Shown here: piece after piece, positions 6,912 through 15,341 of the stretch | Numbering within the stretch: the first letter of the stretch is position 1 | Layout of the letters: the number at the start of each line of letters is the position of its first letter | Origin: Chryseomicrobium excrementi | GTDB lineage: Bacteria > Bacillota > Bacilli > Bacillales_A > Planococcaceae | DNA length: 64,000 nt | Assembly (NCBI RefSeq): GCF_002798305.1 | Contig: NZ_PCGR01000002.1 | Location: 110,034 to 174,033, forward strand | Direction of reading: 5' to 3' | Position numbers and translations under genes: made by a program | Notes under the pieces: model-generated | What the model saw: the letters and a program-made list of their open reading frames with translations, nothing else | Database searches by the model: none | What the model was told of the DNA's origin: nothing

Positions 6912-7397
6912 GTGTATCGCTCCCTTTCAATTTTTGGTCCGCCGGGCGGAAGTAGTCCCAAAAGGGATTATTTTTTGCCTTTTGGTAAGGAGGACGGATA
7001 CAGCACATAGAGGACCGGTCAAGGGTCTCAGCGGAAAAGTTTTTAGCGCAGCCGGTATAAAAAGTTTTTCGCCCCTTGAACTGACCTCTCCTTTCTTGGG
7101 ACGAAATAGGGATAGGGCGAAGCCATGGAATCTGTCCGTATTTGGTCCTTAGACAGGCTGTGGATGTGTACGCTCCGGTGGCCAAAAGCAAAAAATAACG
7201 ACAAGAAAAGGTAGCCAGCTGTTGGCTACCCTCCGATTGGCATTCTCTTATGTTTCCGACTCGTTCGTCCGTGAAGAAAAAGACAGGAATCTACAGGCTG
7301 TCCGAAAGGATACAGCCTGTGATTATCGGATTTTTTAGGACGAAGCGACACGTAGAGCGACTTCATACATTTTTAGTCGCTCTAGTGCAGTCGCCCG
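6912..7397. repeat. Structured noncoding module upstream of radC copy 1
   Basis: About 486 bp is over 90% identical by eye to 10188-10673. It contains CCAAAAGG/CCTTTTGG type stems, GGTAGCCA/TGGCTACC (about 7216-7236), a paired TCAAGGG/CCCTTGA helix spanning about 7018-7083, direct repeats of AAAAAGTTTTT, and two distal hairpins. Small indels between the copies break the minus-strand frames next to radC. It is probably a promoter/leader, origin-like or RNA-coding element. Confidence 0.8.
7290..7394 (+). ncRNA. Candidate structured RNA, copy 1
   Basis: Plus-strand reading gives stem ACAGGCTGTCC, GNRA loop GAAA, GG, two-base bulge, ACAGCCTGT (7293-7320). A second hairpin, AGAGCGACT/AGTCGCTCT, lies inside an outer GCGAC/GTCGC stem (7345-7394). 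In the other copy the loops differ but the stems are kept. Strand and transcription are inferred from the GNRA loop only. One plus-strand reading frame is also open here, so a short peptide is not excluded. Confidence 0.45.
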
Positions 7398-7917
7398 ATA
7401 CTACTCACAAATATAAAATGCCATGGCTAGAAATCTTTTGTATCAAAAAAATCAAATTTATTTGATATCAGTCGAGCAACCACATAGCATCTTAATTAAT
7501 ATGAATAGTATTTATCAACCAATACTCTGTAAAAAGACAAGCCTCTTTCTTTTTATTTCAAGTCGTTCTTTTAACTAGAACGTCACTTTCGAAAAAAGTT
7601 AAAAGGCAATTATCTGCGTGAGCACTATAATAAATATACTATTGAATTGCCTGTTAATACTTTAAATTAATTCTCTTATGGAATGTTTATTGAGATAAAA
7701 TAAGAAAAAAAGCCTATGAAGAACGTTTGATTTAATAAGGACAATATAAGGCGGTCAGAATTAGTGACACACCTTATCAACCAACAGTAAAAATCTTCTA
7801 TCAGAAAGCCCCTTCTTTTTAACCAAATTTAAATATTTTCTTAAAGGTTGATAAATTCTCGTCCTTTTCTCCTTTAATTAATGTTAGACAAATTAAATTA
7901 GAAAAGGGGTTTTATTT
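7398..7917. other. AT-rich intergenic region before the amidase
   Basis: No gene seen. It contains an inverted pair AGGCAATT / AATTGCCT (about 7601-7653) and generic AT-rich DNA. The amidase promoter is probably within the last 100 bases but is not clear. Confidence 0.4.
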
Positions 7918-8457
7918 ATGGCTTATGTTGCAAAACCAACGATTGTATCACGAAATTCTTGGGGAGCTGGAACAAATTCATGTACCACCCTCCTTCCCAA
8001 AGGTAATGTTACAAAACTAGTGCTTCATCACTGTGTATACCCAGATTCGACTATCAATGGTAGTACAGAAGCTCAGCATCAAAAGAAAATTCAAGATGGT
8101 CATAAGGCACAAAAATGGTGTGATATTGGATACCATTTTGGAATTGGGAAAAACGGAACGATTTTGGAAGGTATGCCCTTAACTAAACAAGGTATTAATG
8201 TTGCAAATCATAATCATTATACTATAGGGGTAGTTGTTCATGGTGATTATAGAACAAGAACGCTTACCTCAGCTCAAAAAACAGCTATCATCAAACTATT
8301 GGCTTGGTTATGCTATGATTACGGTTTGACTAGTAGCGCTATCACTTACCATCAAGCCTTAGCTAATACAATTTGTCCAGGGGACAACATTATTAGCCAA
8401 GTGAGTTCAATTCGAAGCGGGGTTTATAACCTTTTAAACAGTGGACCAATTAGCTAA
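7918..8457 (+). CDS. N-acetylmuramoyl-L-alanine amidase (Amidase_2 / PGRP fold)
   Basis: A 179-residue single-domain amidase that would cut the bond between N-acetylmuramate and the stem peptide. Likely zinc ligands are His37 (LVLHHCVY), His145 (TYHQAL) and Cys153 (ICPGD); the eight-residue spacing of the last two matches T7 lysozyme (122 and 130). WCDIGYHFGIGKNG is the usual central motif. There is no signal peptide and no wall-binding domain, so it looks like a phage or bacteriocin-type enzyme. AAAAGGGG precedes the ATG, and a strong terminator follows. Confidence 0.87.
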   Translation: MAYVAKPTIVSRNSWGAGTNSCTTLLPKGNVTKLVLHHCVYPDSTINGSTEAQHQKKIQDGHKAQKWCDIGYHFGIGKNGTILEGMPLTKQGINVANHNHYTIGVVVHGDYRTRTLTSAQKTAIIKLLAWLCYDYGLTSSAITYHQALANTICPGDNIISQVSSIRSGVYNLLNSGPIS

Positions 8458-8475
8458 TACTTATTATAAAACGAG

Positions 8476-8511
8476 AAACAGCTTACGATATTGTACATCG
8501 TAAGCTGTTTT
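8476..8511 (+). terminator. Terminator after the amidase
   Basis: AAACAGCTTACGAT / ATCGTAAGCTGTTT stem around attgtac, ending in T-rich DNA. Confidence 0.85.
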
Positions 8512-8544
8512 ACTATGATTATATGATTTTTTTCTTATCTTCAT

Positions 8545-9183
8545 TTATCCTGTGGCTACATCTCTTGAAATACCGATTAGATACCATATACCGTCCCGCT
8601 CCTGAAAAATAAAACGAATTGATTGAAATGCACGATTTTCTCCACTCTTGTCTGGAGCATAGTATTCTACATATTTAGCATCAGGATAGTTTTCATGTAT
8701 TGTATTTTTAACCCCGCCATATTCAAATGCTGATTGATTGAATGTTGTCTTGTCATAGGTGATTTCTTCCCCATTTAATTTCAATAGCATTTCATTTACA
8801 TAGTCTCTCAAAGACATTTTATACTCTTTATCGCTATCATCATATCCCCACACAAATTGTTTATCTGCAGCACTCTTTATTTCTTCAGTAGATAATTTTA
8901 CGTATTCCCCTCCATAACCATGTTCAGCTCCGAAGTCTGCAAATAAAGAAAAAGTAATTCCATCTACGGGATCAACTCTTTCAGCTATTTTTTCGTAATT
9001 AGACTCCTTTAAGTGTAAAAATATTTGTTCCGATAATGCTAGTAATTCTTTTTCAGTTTCATTCTCTGAACTAACTTCTTCAGGACCAGTAGTTGAAGTG
9101 ACCGATTGCTTTTCATTATTGTTACAGCCGTACAGCATAAGCAAACTAATGACCAAGATTAAAAGACCTCTATTATTTTTCAT
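8545..9183 (-). CDS. Lipoprotein of unknown function
   Basis: A 212-residue predicted lipoprotein. MKNNRGLLILVISLLMLYGC gives a signal peptide with Cys20 as the lipid site. The start at 9183 has GAGGAAG upstream; a longer frame to 9327 has no ribosome site. The mature part is acidic and polar, with a Ser/Glu/Thr linker and then a globular part ending in RFIFQERDGIWYLIGI, reminiscent of NTF2-like secreted domains. I cannot name the family. Confidence 0.75.
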   Translation of the reverse strand: MKNNRGLLILVISLLMLYGCNNNEKQSVTSTTGPEEVSSENETEKELLALSEQIFLHLKESNYEKIAERVDPVDGITFSLFADFGAEHGYGGEYVKLSTEEIKSAADKQFVWGYDDSDKEYKMSLRDYVNEMLLKLNGEEITYDKTTFNQSAFEYGGVKNTIHENYPDAKYVEYYAPDKSGENRAFQSIRFIFQERDGIWYLIGISRDVATG

Positions 9184-9697
9184 GCTTCCTCTTCTTTCCC
9201 CTTTTTTATTTTTCAACTTTGCATTTAAGGTTGCTATCTCGAAATTACTGTAAATAGTATAAAGTGAATCCAATAGATAATTTCCACTCTTCTCATTATT
9301 CTCAACAAGTGAACATTTATTAGTCATATGATTGAATATTACTCAGTGTTTTCACCTCATTTCATAAATTTGATAGCGTTCTATATACCTTAAAATAAAT
9401 GGTATTATATTACATAAGTAAACTTTCATACAATTATACAACTAATCGTTAAAATGAAATAGGAAATACTAAAATAGATTTAAAAGGGGTGTTAGAGGAG
9501 AAGGTTAGCATGAACCCGAAAATCCAGTCCATGCTTTTAGAAGATCAAGACGAAGCATCTATGTAGAGGTCCCCTCGTTCTAAGTGCTTCGTCTACCTTT
9601 AACTTGAGAAATTCAATCGAATTTGCCTCAGAAGGTGAATCTGCTATGCAGAGATTCGCATTTTGAGGCCATTAATTTTTGAAGTGTACATCTAAAA
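9184..9697. other. Intergenic region with two hairpins and an 18-codon frame
   Basis: A plus-strand mini-frame at 9510-9566 encodes MNPKIQSMLLEDQDEASM with GAGGAGAAGG before it. It runs into a hairpin GACGAAGCA (9549-9557) / TGCTTCGTC (9585-9593). A second stem pairs GCCTCA (9625-9630) with TGAGGC (9664-9669) and GAATCT with AGATTC inside. No larger gene. Function unknown. Confidence 0.35.
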
Positions 9698-9728
9698 TCC
9701 TCTGAGGAGCCCTCAGAGGAGGGCTTTT
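9698..9728 (-). terminator. Terminator of the second radC-like gene
   Basis: CCTCTGAGG / CCTCAGAGG perfect stem with a three-base loop, just after the stop codon of the radC-like gene. An overlapping stem AGCCCT/AGGGCT with TTTTT is also possible on the plus strand. Confidence 0.6.
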
Positions 9729-10187
9729 TCAGATGGCTCTGCGTTCTTTTAAAGAGATGGCGTCTTGATGGCTCACTATCAACGAGTCAAGTACTTCAAT
9801 ATTCAAGATTTCACCCACTTTTATCAATCGTTCGCTGACTTTTACATCTTCCGGAGAATACTGACAGTTACCGGATGGGTGGTTATGGGCAACGATGATG
9901 CTGTGGGCGTTACTCATGATAGCTGACTTGAAGACCTCTCGTGGATGGATGATGCTGGCTCCTAAAGCGCCTACATGACAACGATGGACGACTGTAATCT
10001 TGTTCTTGATGTTGAGACACATGACGAGGAATACCTCACGGTCATCATCTCCTATGAGTGCTTGGGAAAAATCAAGTGCGTCTGTCGCTCCTTTGATTCT
10101 CTCCGGTAGGATGTCTTTGTACGCTTCCTCGACCTCTTTGATTTCCTGTTTGATTCGTGTGATTTCAATGATTTTTTCTAATTGCAT
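9729..10187 (-). CDS. radC: Short RadC-like JAB/MPN domain protein, copy 2
   Basis: 152 residues, colinear with the copy at 6453-6911. The JAB metal motif is HNHPSGNCQYSPED, with HRCHVGAL before it. The N-terminal helix-hairpin-helix domain of full RadC is missing here too. Start at the ATG after GGGAGCG. The two copies differ over the whole length, so they are not a very recent duplication, yet their upstream modules are nearly the same. Confidence 0.88.
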   Translation of the reverse strand: MQLEKIIEITRIKQEIKEVEEAYKDILPERIKGATDALDFSQALIGDDDREVFLVMCLNIKNKITVVHRCHVGALGASIIHPREVFKSAIMSNAHSIIVAHNHPSGNCQYSPEDVKVSERLIKVGEILNIEVLDSLIVSHQDAISLKERRAI

Positions 10188-10673
10188 GTGTATCGCTCCC
10201 TTTCAATTTTTGGTCCGCCGGGCGGAGGTTGTCCCAAAAGGGATTATTTTTGCCTTTTGGTAAGGAGGACGGATACATCTCATAGAGCACCGGTCAAGGG
10301 TCTCAGCGCAAAAAGTTTTTAGCGTAGCCGATATAAAAAGTTTTTCGCCCCTTGAACTGAGATCTCCTGTCTTGGGACGAAATAGGGATAGGGCGAAGCC
10401 GTGGAATCTGTCCGTATTTGGTCCTTAGACAAGTTGTGGATGTGTACGATCCGGTGGCCAAAAGCAAAAAATAGCGACAATAAAAGGTAGCCAGCTGTTG
10501 GCTACCCTCCGATTTGCATGCTCTTGTGTTTCCGACTCGTTCGTCCGTGATGAAAAAGACAGGAATCTACAGGCTGTCCGTGAGGAAACAACCTGTGATT
10601 ATCGGCTTTTTTAGGACGAAGCGACACGTAGAGCGACTTCCTGAACTTCTAGTCGCTCTAGTGCAGTCGCCCA
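10188..10673. repeat. Structured noncoding module upstream of radC copy 2
   Basis: Colinear with 6912-7397. In the TCAAGGG-containing helix, one base pair that is G-C in copy 1 (agagGaccgg with gaCctct) is C-G here (agagCaccgg with gaGatct), a compensatory change. GGTAGCCA/TGGCTACC is unchanged. The two distal hairpins are kept. Confidence 0.8.
10563..10670 (+). ncRNA. Candidate structured RNA, copy 2
   Basis: Same fold as at 7290-7394. ACAGGCTGTCC, GNRA loop GTGA, GG, two-base bulge AA, ACAACCTGT: the G-C of copy 1 becomes a G-U pair. The second hairpin keeps AGAGCGACT/AGTCGCTCT and the outer GCGAC/GTCGC (10621-10670), while its loop changes completely. Transcription is not shown. Confidence 0.45.
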
Positions 10674-11031
10674 GAGACAGGTGAATCAATGTGTCAAAAT
10701 AAGAAACCAGTACAATCCTCTCTTTGAAAATCATTCCTCTAATATCGAGGAATTTGTGCACAATTTCGTTCAAACTTGCCCATTCCCTTTTAATGCATCT
10801 CTTATATTTTAAAATATTGTATAACTACGTCAGGCTTGATACGAGTTAACATAAATTTCAAATTCTTTCAATCCCTTTTGTTCAACATATAACACACAAA
10901 CTTAAAAATATCATTTGCAGTAATTAACTTGTAGGAAGCTATAATTTAGTAAAGGAAGTGCATCCAAAAGATATACCTAGGAAGCTGGATGACCCATGAT
11001 ATACAAGTGATTTGTGAATACAATACTTACA
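10674..11031. other. Intergenic region between the second module and czcD
   Basis: AT-rich, no convincing gene. A minus-strand open frame at 10567-10773 overlaps the hairpin module and lacks a good ribosome site. Confidence 0.4.
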
Positions 11032-11952
11032 TTATACTTTTAACTCGCCATGCTGAAATCCTGATTTCTCCAATTGAATAGTTGTGTGGTCAATATGATA
11101 ATTTTGTTGGATAAATTTGGTGGAGGTCTTTAGTATAAGTTGTTCATCGCAATCATCCTGAATTTTGAGATGACAACTCAAAATATCTAATCCTGATGTG
11201 ATGGTCCATATATGAAGGTCGTGGACATCTATTACACCATCAATTTTTAAGAGTTCCTTTTTCAAGACATCGGTTTCAATTGCTTGCGGCGTACCTTCCA
11301 TCAAGATATGGACAGATTGTTTCACAATGCCCCAAGCGCTCTTAAGAATTAAAAGGGACACAAAGACTGAGATTAAAGGATCAGCTAAGTACCAATCGGA
11401 TACCAACATGACGGTACCAGCTGCAATAGCACCTAAGGAGCCCAGTGCATCTCCAATCACATGTAGATAGGCACTACGGAGATTTACATTTTCTTTTACA
11501 TCCCCATTTCTCATCAAGAACCATGCACTGAGCAAGTTGGCCATCAGGCCGATCGAGGCAATGATCATCATTGTTCCACTGGCAACCGGTGGTGGTTCAA
11601 TGAAACGTTCGTAGGCCTCTATCAGAATAAAGCCCGTGATGACAAATAAGGTGACCCCATTAAACAGTGCGGCTAGTATCTCAAAGCGATAAAAGCCATA
11701 GGTTTTCTTTTTTGAAACTTTTTTGGAAGCAAACCAGATAGCAATAAGGCTGAGAAAGAGAGAACTGGCATCGCTGAGCATGTGCCCGGCATCAGCTAAC
11801 AAAGCGAGACTGTTTGTGAAGAGACCTCCAAAGAACTCCAATAGCATGATGAGTGTTGTGATTATAAGGGCAATCAGCAAGCCCTTTTTATTTCCTTGTC
11901 TGTTCTCTTCAAAGTTCCCATGACTGTGGCCATGTTGATGTGAATGGGCCAT
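11032..11952 (-). CDS. czcD: Cation diffusion facilitator CzcD (Zn/Co/Cd efflux)
   Basis: A 306-residue cation/proton antiporter of the CDF family. The His-rich N-terminus (MAHSHQHGHSHG) is followed by six helices; the Zn site has His and Asp pairs in helix 2 (DAGHMLSD) and helix 5 (HVIGD). The cytoplasmic C-terminal domain includes VHDLHIWTI. GAGAGGAT lies before the ATG. It precedes no other gene on its strand, and cadA ends about 130 bp to the right, on the same strand. It fits the Cd/Zn resistance theme of the region. Confidence 0.93.
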   Translation of the reverse strand: MAHSHQHGHSHGNFEENRQGNKKGLLIALIITTLIMLLEFFGGLFTNSLALLADAGHMLSDASSLFLSLIAIWFASKKVSKKKTYGFYRFEILAALFNGVTLFVITGFILIEAYERFIEPPPVASGTMMIIASIGLMANLLSAWFLMRNGDVKENVNLRSAYLHVIGDALGSLGAIAAGTVMLVSDWYLADPLISVFVSLLILKSAWGIVKQSVHILMEGTPQAIETDVLKKELLKIDGVIDVHDLHIWTITSGLDILSCHLKIQDDCDEQLILKTSTKFIQQNYHIDHTTIQLEKSGFQHGELKV

Positions 11953-12084
11953 GCGTATCCTCTCCTACTCACGATTAATGTGTATTCATAGTTTATACAT
12001 AAATAGACGTTAAGTACAGTGTAGACATATCGCCTAGAATGATTCAAAGCAGATCTCGTTAGAATGGAGATCTGCTTTCAAATC

Positions 12085-14538
12085 TTATTTCAACTTTAAT
12101 AATCGCATACTATTTAAGATGACGATCAATGCCGCACCTGTATCGCTAAGAACGGCCATCCATAGTGTCAAAAACCCTGGGAAGATAAGGACAAGTGCTG
12201 CCAGCTTGGTGATCAGTGAAAACCAGATATTCTGTTTGATGATGGTGAGCGCCTTTCTACTCAATCGGATCGTATGCGGTAACTTCTCAAGGTTATCGGC
12301 CATCAGTACGATATCTGCGGTCTCCATTGCAGTGTCTGTTCCAGCACCACCCATAGCAATACCGAGATCAGCTGTCGCAAGTGCAGGTGCATCATTAATA
12401 CCGTCTCCTACCATGGCCACCTGCTTGCCTTCATCTTGAAGTTTCTTTACAGCCGTCACTTTATCTTCTGGCATCAGCTCAGCAAAGTAGCGATCGACAC
12501 CCGTCTCGGCTGCCATCTTCTTCGCTGTTCCTTTATTGTCACCTGTCAGCATCACCATTTCACTGATGCCCACCTGTTTTAGCTTTTCAATTGACCGGAC
12601 CGTAATGTCACGGACTGTGTCAGCGACTGCAATCAGTCCTAGGATCTGATCACGTGTTCCAATCGCGACAAGTGTATTGCCCTCATTTTGCATGGCATCA
12701 ATACGCTCGTCAATATGTGCTGTGGATAGTCCCATCTCTTTGAAAAGCTTTGGTTTACCTGCGAAGTATTCAATACCATCAATTACAGCAGTAGCGCCTT
12801 TTCCAGCAATAGCAGTGAAATCACTGCCCTTCATAGCTGATATGTTTCGTTCATCAGCATAACTGATTACGGCTTTCGCAATAGGGTGTGTTGAATGCTC
12901 TTCAATTGTCTTTGCAATGCTTACAAGTCTGTCGCTATCAACATGTAATGCAATCACCTGTGTGACTTTCGGTTTACCTTCAGTTAAAGTCCCTGTCTTA
13001 TCAAATGCAATCGCAGTGATCGCACCGGCCTTCTCAAGGAAGGTCCCACCTTTTATCAGCACCCCGTTGCGTGCAGCGTTTCCGATTGCTGAGACGATAG
13101 CTACAGGAGTAGATATGACCAGTGCACAAGGACAAGCGACGACCAATAGGGCAAGCCCTTTATAAAACCATTCACTCCATGTCCCGAATCCAGCAAGCGG
13201 CGGAGCCACCATGATCAATAAAGCGAGAATAAAGACAATTGGCGTATAAACAGCTGCAAAACGATCGATAAAGGCTTGAGTCGGAGCTTTTTTCTCTTGC
13301 GCCTCCTCTACCAGATGGATGATCCGTGCAATCGTTGTATCCTCTGAAAGTCTTGTGACTCTGACTTCCAACGATCCACTTTCATTGACTGTTCCAGCAT
13401 ACACTGTATCACCAGGTTCTTTGTCTACAGGTAAAGACTCACCCGTTATCGGAGCTTGATTAACGCTTGATATACCCGTGACGATTTCTCCGTCTAAAGG
13501 AATCTTGTCCCCCGGTTTGATGATCATTATTTCCCCTGTAGAAATATCTCCAACATTCTTCTTGACGTGACCGTTTCCAGATTTAATGGTGGCCTCTGAA
13601 GGGGTCAGGTTGATGAGGTTCCGGATGGAATCTCGTGTACGTTCGATTGATCGATTTTGAAGTGAGTTTCCAAGAGCAAAGAGCCAAACGACCGTTGCAC
13701 CTTCAAACCATTCGCCGATAATAGCAGCCCCGATTGCTGCAGAGACCATCAAGACATTCATATCAAGTGACCGACTTCTTACTGCATAGAAAGCACTTCT
13801 TGCTGGTTTATATCCACCAATGACAATAGAGGTAGCATATAAGACCGTTACCAACCATTCTGGCATCATTAAGTAGGATCCCAAAAATCCGATTGCCAGT
13901 AAGATACCCGAGACAGTTGTGACTGGAAAAGGCTTGATTGGCTTTTGGTCAGATACTTCTTGTTTACGCCAAGTTGAGGATTTTGCATCAAATCCTGCTT
14001 TTTGAACCTCTTTCACGACCTGCTCATCAGTAAGTGTGTGAGAGATGTGCATCTTCCCAGTAGAAAAATTGACACGAACGCTTTGAACCGACGGGTTACC
14101 CCCTAGATGCTTTTCAATCGTTGCGGCACAAGACCCACAATCCATACCTGTAATCTCGTAGACATCAGGCTTTTTTGTAGATCGTTCTTCTTCAGCTTCA
14201 AATCCGAACTTCTTCACAAGTCCGGGGATAGATTCAAAAATATTGGGATCTTTTGAGGCAATAGTCATTTTACCTGCAGCATAATTCACCTTTACAGTTT
14301 CGATATCTTGTCGTTTTGAAAGACCTTTTTCAAGTGTAGTCGCACATGAAGGACAATCCATTCCCGTCACTTTAAATGTCTTCATGTCACCTTCAAATCT
14401 AATCGAGGCTTCTTGTAAACGATCGGCCTCTGGTTTGTTGGAACAACAAGTGGAACTGACGACACTTTTCTCTTTAACAGTGTCTGTAGAACAACATGAC
14501 GAGGAAGTATCTGGTGTATTCATTTGAGGTTGTTGCAC
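12085..14538 (-). CDS. cadA: Cadmium/zinc/lead-exporting P1B ATPase CadA
   Basis: 817 residues from a GTG start with AAGGAG eight bases before; an upstream ATG at 14583 lacks a ribosome site. The N-terminus has two Cys-Cys pairs, then two heavy-metal-associated domains with GMDCPSC (about 59-65) and GMDCGSC (about 131-137). The core holds the CPC membrane motif (VACPCALV), DKTGT phosphorylation site, HP motif (STHPIAKA) and GDGINDAP. This is the CadA class that exports Cd, Zn and Pb. It is divergent from cadC across a region with three CadC-type operators. Confidence 0.95.
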   Translation of the reverse strand: MQQPQMNTPDTSSSCCSTDTVKEKSVVSSTCCSNKPEADRLQEASIRFEGDMKTFKVTGMDCPSCATTLEKGLSKRQDIETVKVNYAAGKMTIASKDPNIFESIPGLVKKFGFEAEEERSTKKPDVYEITGMDCGSCAATIEKHLGGNPSVQSVRVNFSTGKMHISHTLTDEQVVKEVQKAGFDAKSSTWRKQEVSDQKPIKPFPVTTVSGILLAIGFLGSYLMMPEWLVTVLYATSIVIGGYKPARSAFYAVRSRSLDMNVLMVSAAIGAAIIGEWFEGATVVWLFALGNSLQNRSIERTRDSIRNLINLTPSEATIKSGNGHVKKNVGDISTGEIMIIKPGDKIPLDGEIVTGISSVNQAPITGESLPVDKEPGDTVYAGTVNESGSLEVRVTRLSEDTTIARIIHLVEEAQEKKAPTQAFIDRFAAVYTPIVFILALLIMVAPPLAGFGTWSEWFYKGLALLVVACPCALVISTPVAIVSAIGNAARNGVLIKGGTFLEKAGAITAIAFDKTGTLTEGKPKVTQVIALHVDSDRLVSIAKTIEEHSTHPIAKAVISYADERNISAMKGSDFTAIAGKGATAVIDGIEYFAGKPKLFKEMGLSTAHIDERIDAMQNEGNTLVAIGTRDQILGLIAVADTVRDITVRSIEKLKQVGISEMVMLTGDNKGTAKKMAAETGVDRYFAELMPEDKVTAVKKLQDEGKQVAMVGDGINDAPALATADLGIAMGGAGTDTAMETADIVLMADNLEKLPHTIRLSRKALTIIKQNIWFSLITKLAALVLIFPGFLTLWMAVLSDTGAALIVILNSMRLLKLK

Positions 14539-14653
14539 TTCAATCACTCCTTTTTCCGTTATATATAGCAATCTAAGTGGCACGAGCTTTCTATTTTAAC
14601 CTGACTGCCATCTTACCACTTGAGAAGATAAGTGAATCGACATATCACTATAC

Positions 14654-14673
14654 ATTCAAATGTTCGTTTGAAT
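14654..14673. promoter_or_regulatory. CadC operator 1
   Basis: ATTCAAA, TGTTCG, TTTGAAT: perfect 7-bp arms, the usual CadC/ArsR pattern. It lies on the cadA side of the control region. Confidence 0.75.
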
Positions 14674-14711
14674 ATATTTTATGATTGATATCTTTCAATT
14701 GTCAACAAAAT

Positions 14712-14731
14712 ATTCAAATGAATGTTTGAGT
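14712..14731. promoter_or_regulatory. CadC operator 2
   Basis: ATTCAAATGAATGTTTGAGT, an imperfect palindrome of the same pattern. Confidence 0.7.
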
Positions 14732-14841
14732 GATGTGGTATAGAACGACCGATTTCGATTAGTTCAGTAACATGTCACTATACTCGACTTTAGTAGTATT
14801 TTGATTCAAAGATGGTGCACATAATTGAACGTTTGATGAAC

Positions 14842-14860
14842 ATTCAAAAGAATGTTTGAT
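14842..14860. promoter_or_regulatory. CadC operator 3
   Basis: ATTCAAAAGAATGTTTGAT, about 60 bp before the cadC start, where it would overlap the cadC promoter. Confidence 0.72.
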
Positions 14861-14921
14861 TATAGAGTTACATATGGATATACTTTTAGTCAAACAAACA
14901 CTTGAATGAAAGGGTGTTGTC

Positions 14922-15293
14922 ATGTCTAGACAAGATGTTTGTCAGGTCGCATGCGTACATGAAGAGAAAGTAAGTCAATTAAAGAGCAAGTTATATACTC
15001 AAGAAACGACGGGGGTCGCAATGATATTTAAGGCATTAGCGGATGACACTCGTATCAAGATAGCGCATATCCTCACCTTAGAAGAGGAGCTGTGTGTGTG
15101 CGACATTGCCGCAATCATCGATGCATCGACTGCTACCACGTCCCATCATCTACGATTGCTAAGAAAGATGGGTCTAGCAAAGCACAGAAAAGAAGGCAAG
15201 CTAGTCTACTACTCTCTTGATGACGATCATGTGAAAGATGTAATCAAAATCGCATTTGAACACCATCTGGAAACAAGTAGGCATCTATTATAA
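14922..15293 (+). CDS. cadC: CadC, ArsR/SmtB cadmium-responsive repressor
   Basis: A 123-residue winged-helix repressor that leaves DNA on binding Cd, Pb or Zn. The metal-sensing cysteines Cys7, Cys11, Cys58 and Cys60 (ELCVCD) fall at the very positions known in CadC of plasmid pI258. The second Zn site (Asp101, His103, His114, Glu117) is also present. The recognition helix is STATTSHHLRLL. It is the first gene of a rightward series; ccdA starts 48 bp downstream with no terminator between. Confidence 0.95.
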   Translation: MSRQDVCQVACVHEEKVSQLKSKLYTQETTGVAMIFKALADDTRIKIAHILTLEEELCVCDIAAIIDASTATTSHHLRLLRKMGLAKHRKEGKLVYYSLDDDHVKDVIKIAFEHHLETSRHLL

Positions 15294-15341
15294 GGTGTTA
15301 TGAACAGCTAACGTTAAAGTAGTTTTGGAGGTGGTATCAAA

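Larger units (their letters stand above)
14539..14921. promoter_or_regulatory. Divergent cadA-cadC control region
   Basis: 383 bp without a gene. It holds three palindromes of the ATTCAAA...TTTGAAT kind and a further half-site (CTTGAATG at about 14901). The arrangement implies repression of both directions by CadC, but exact promoters were not resolved. Confidence 0.75.

Noticed and set aside
6901-7191. Minus-strand open frame upstream of radC as a gene or RadC extension
   Set aside because: Small indels between the two modules break the frame in the other copy, and no ribosome site is present.
7293-7320. Hairpin as domain V of a group II intron
   Set aside because: It has a GNRA loop and a two-base bulge, but the upper stem has only two pairs, the AGC triad is missing, and no reverse transcriptase is near.
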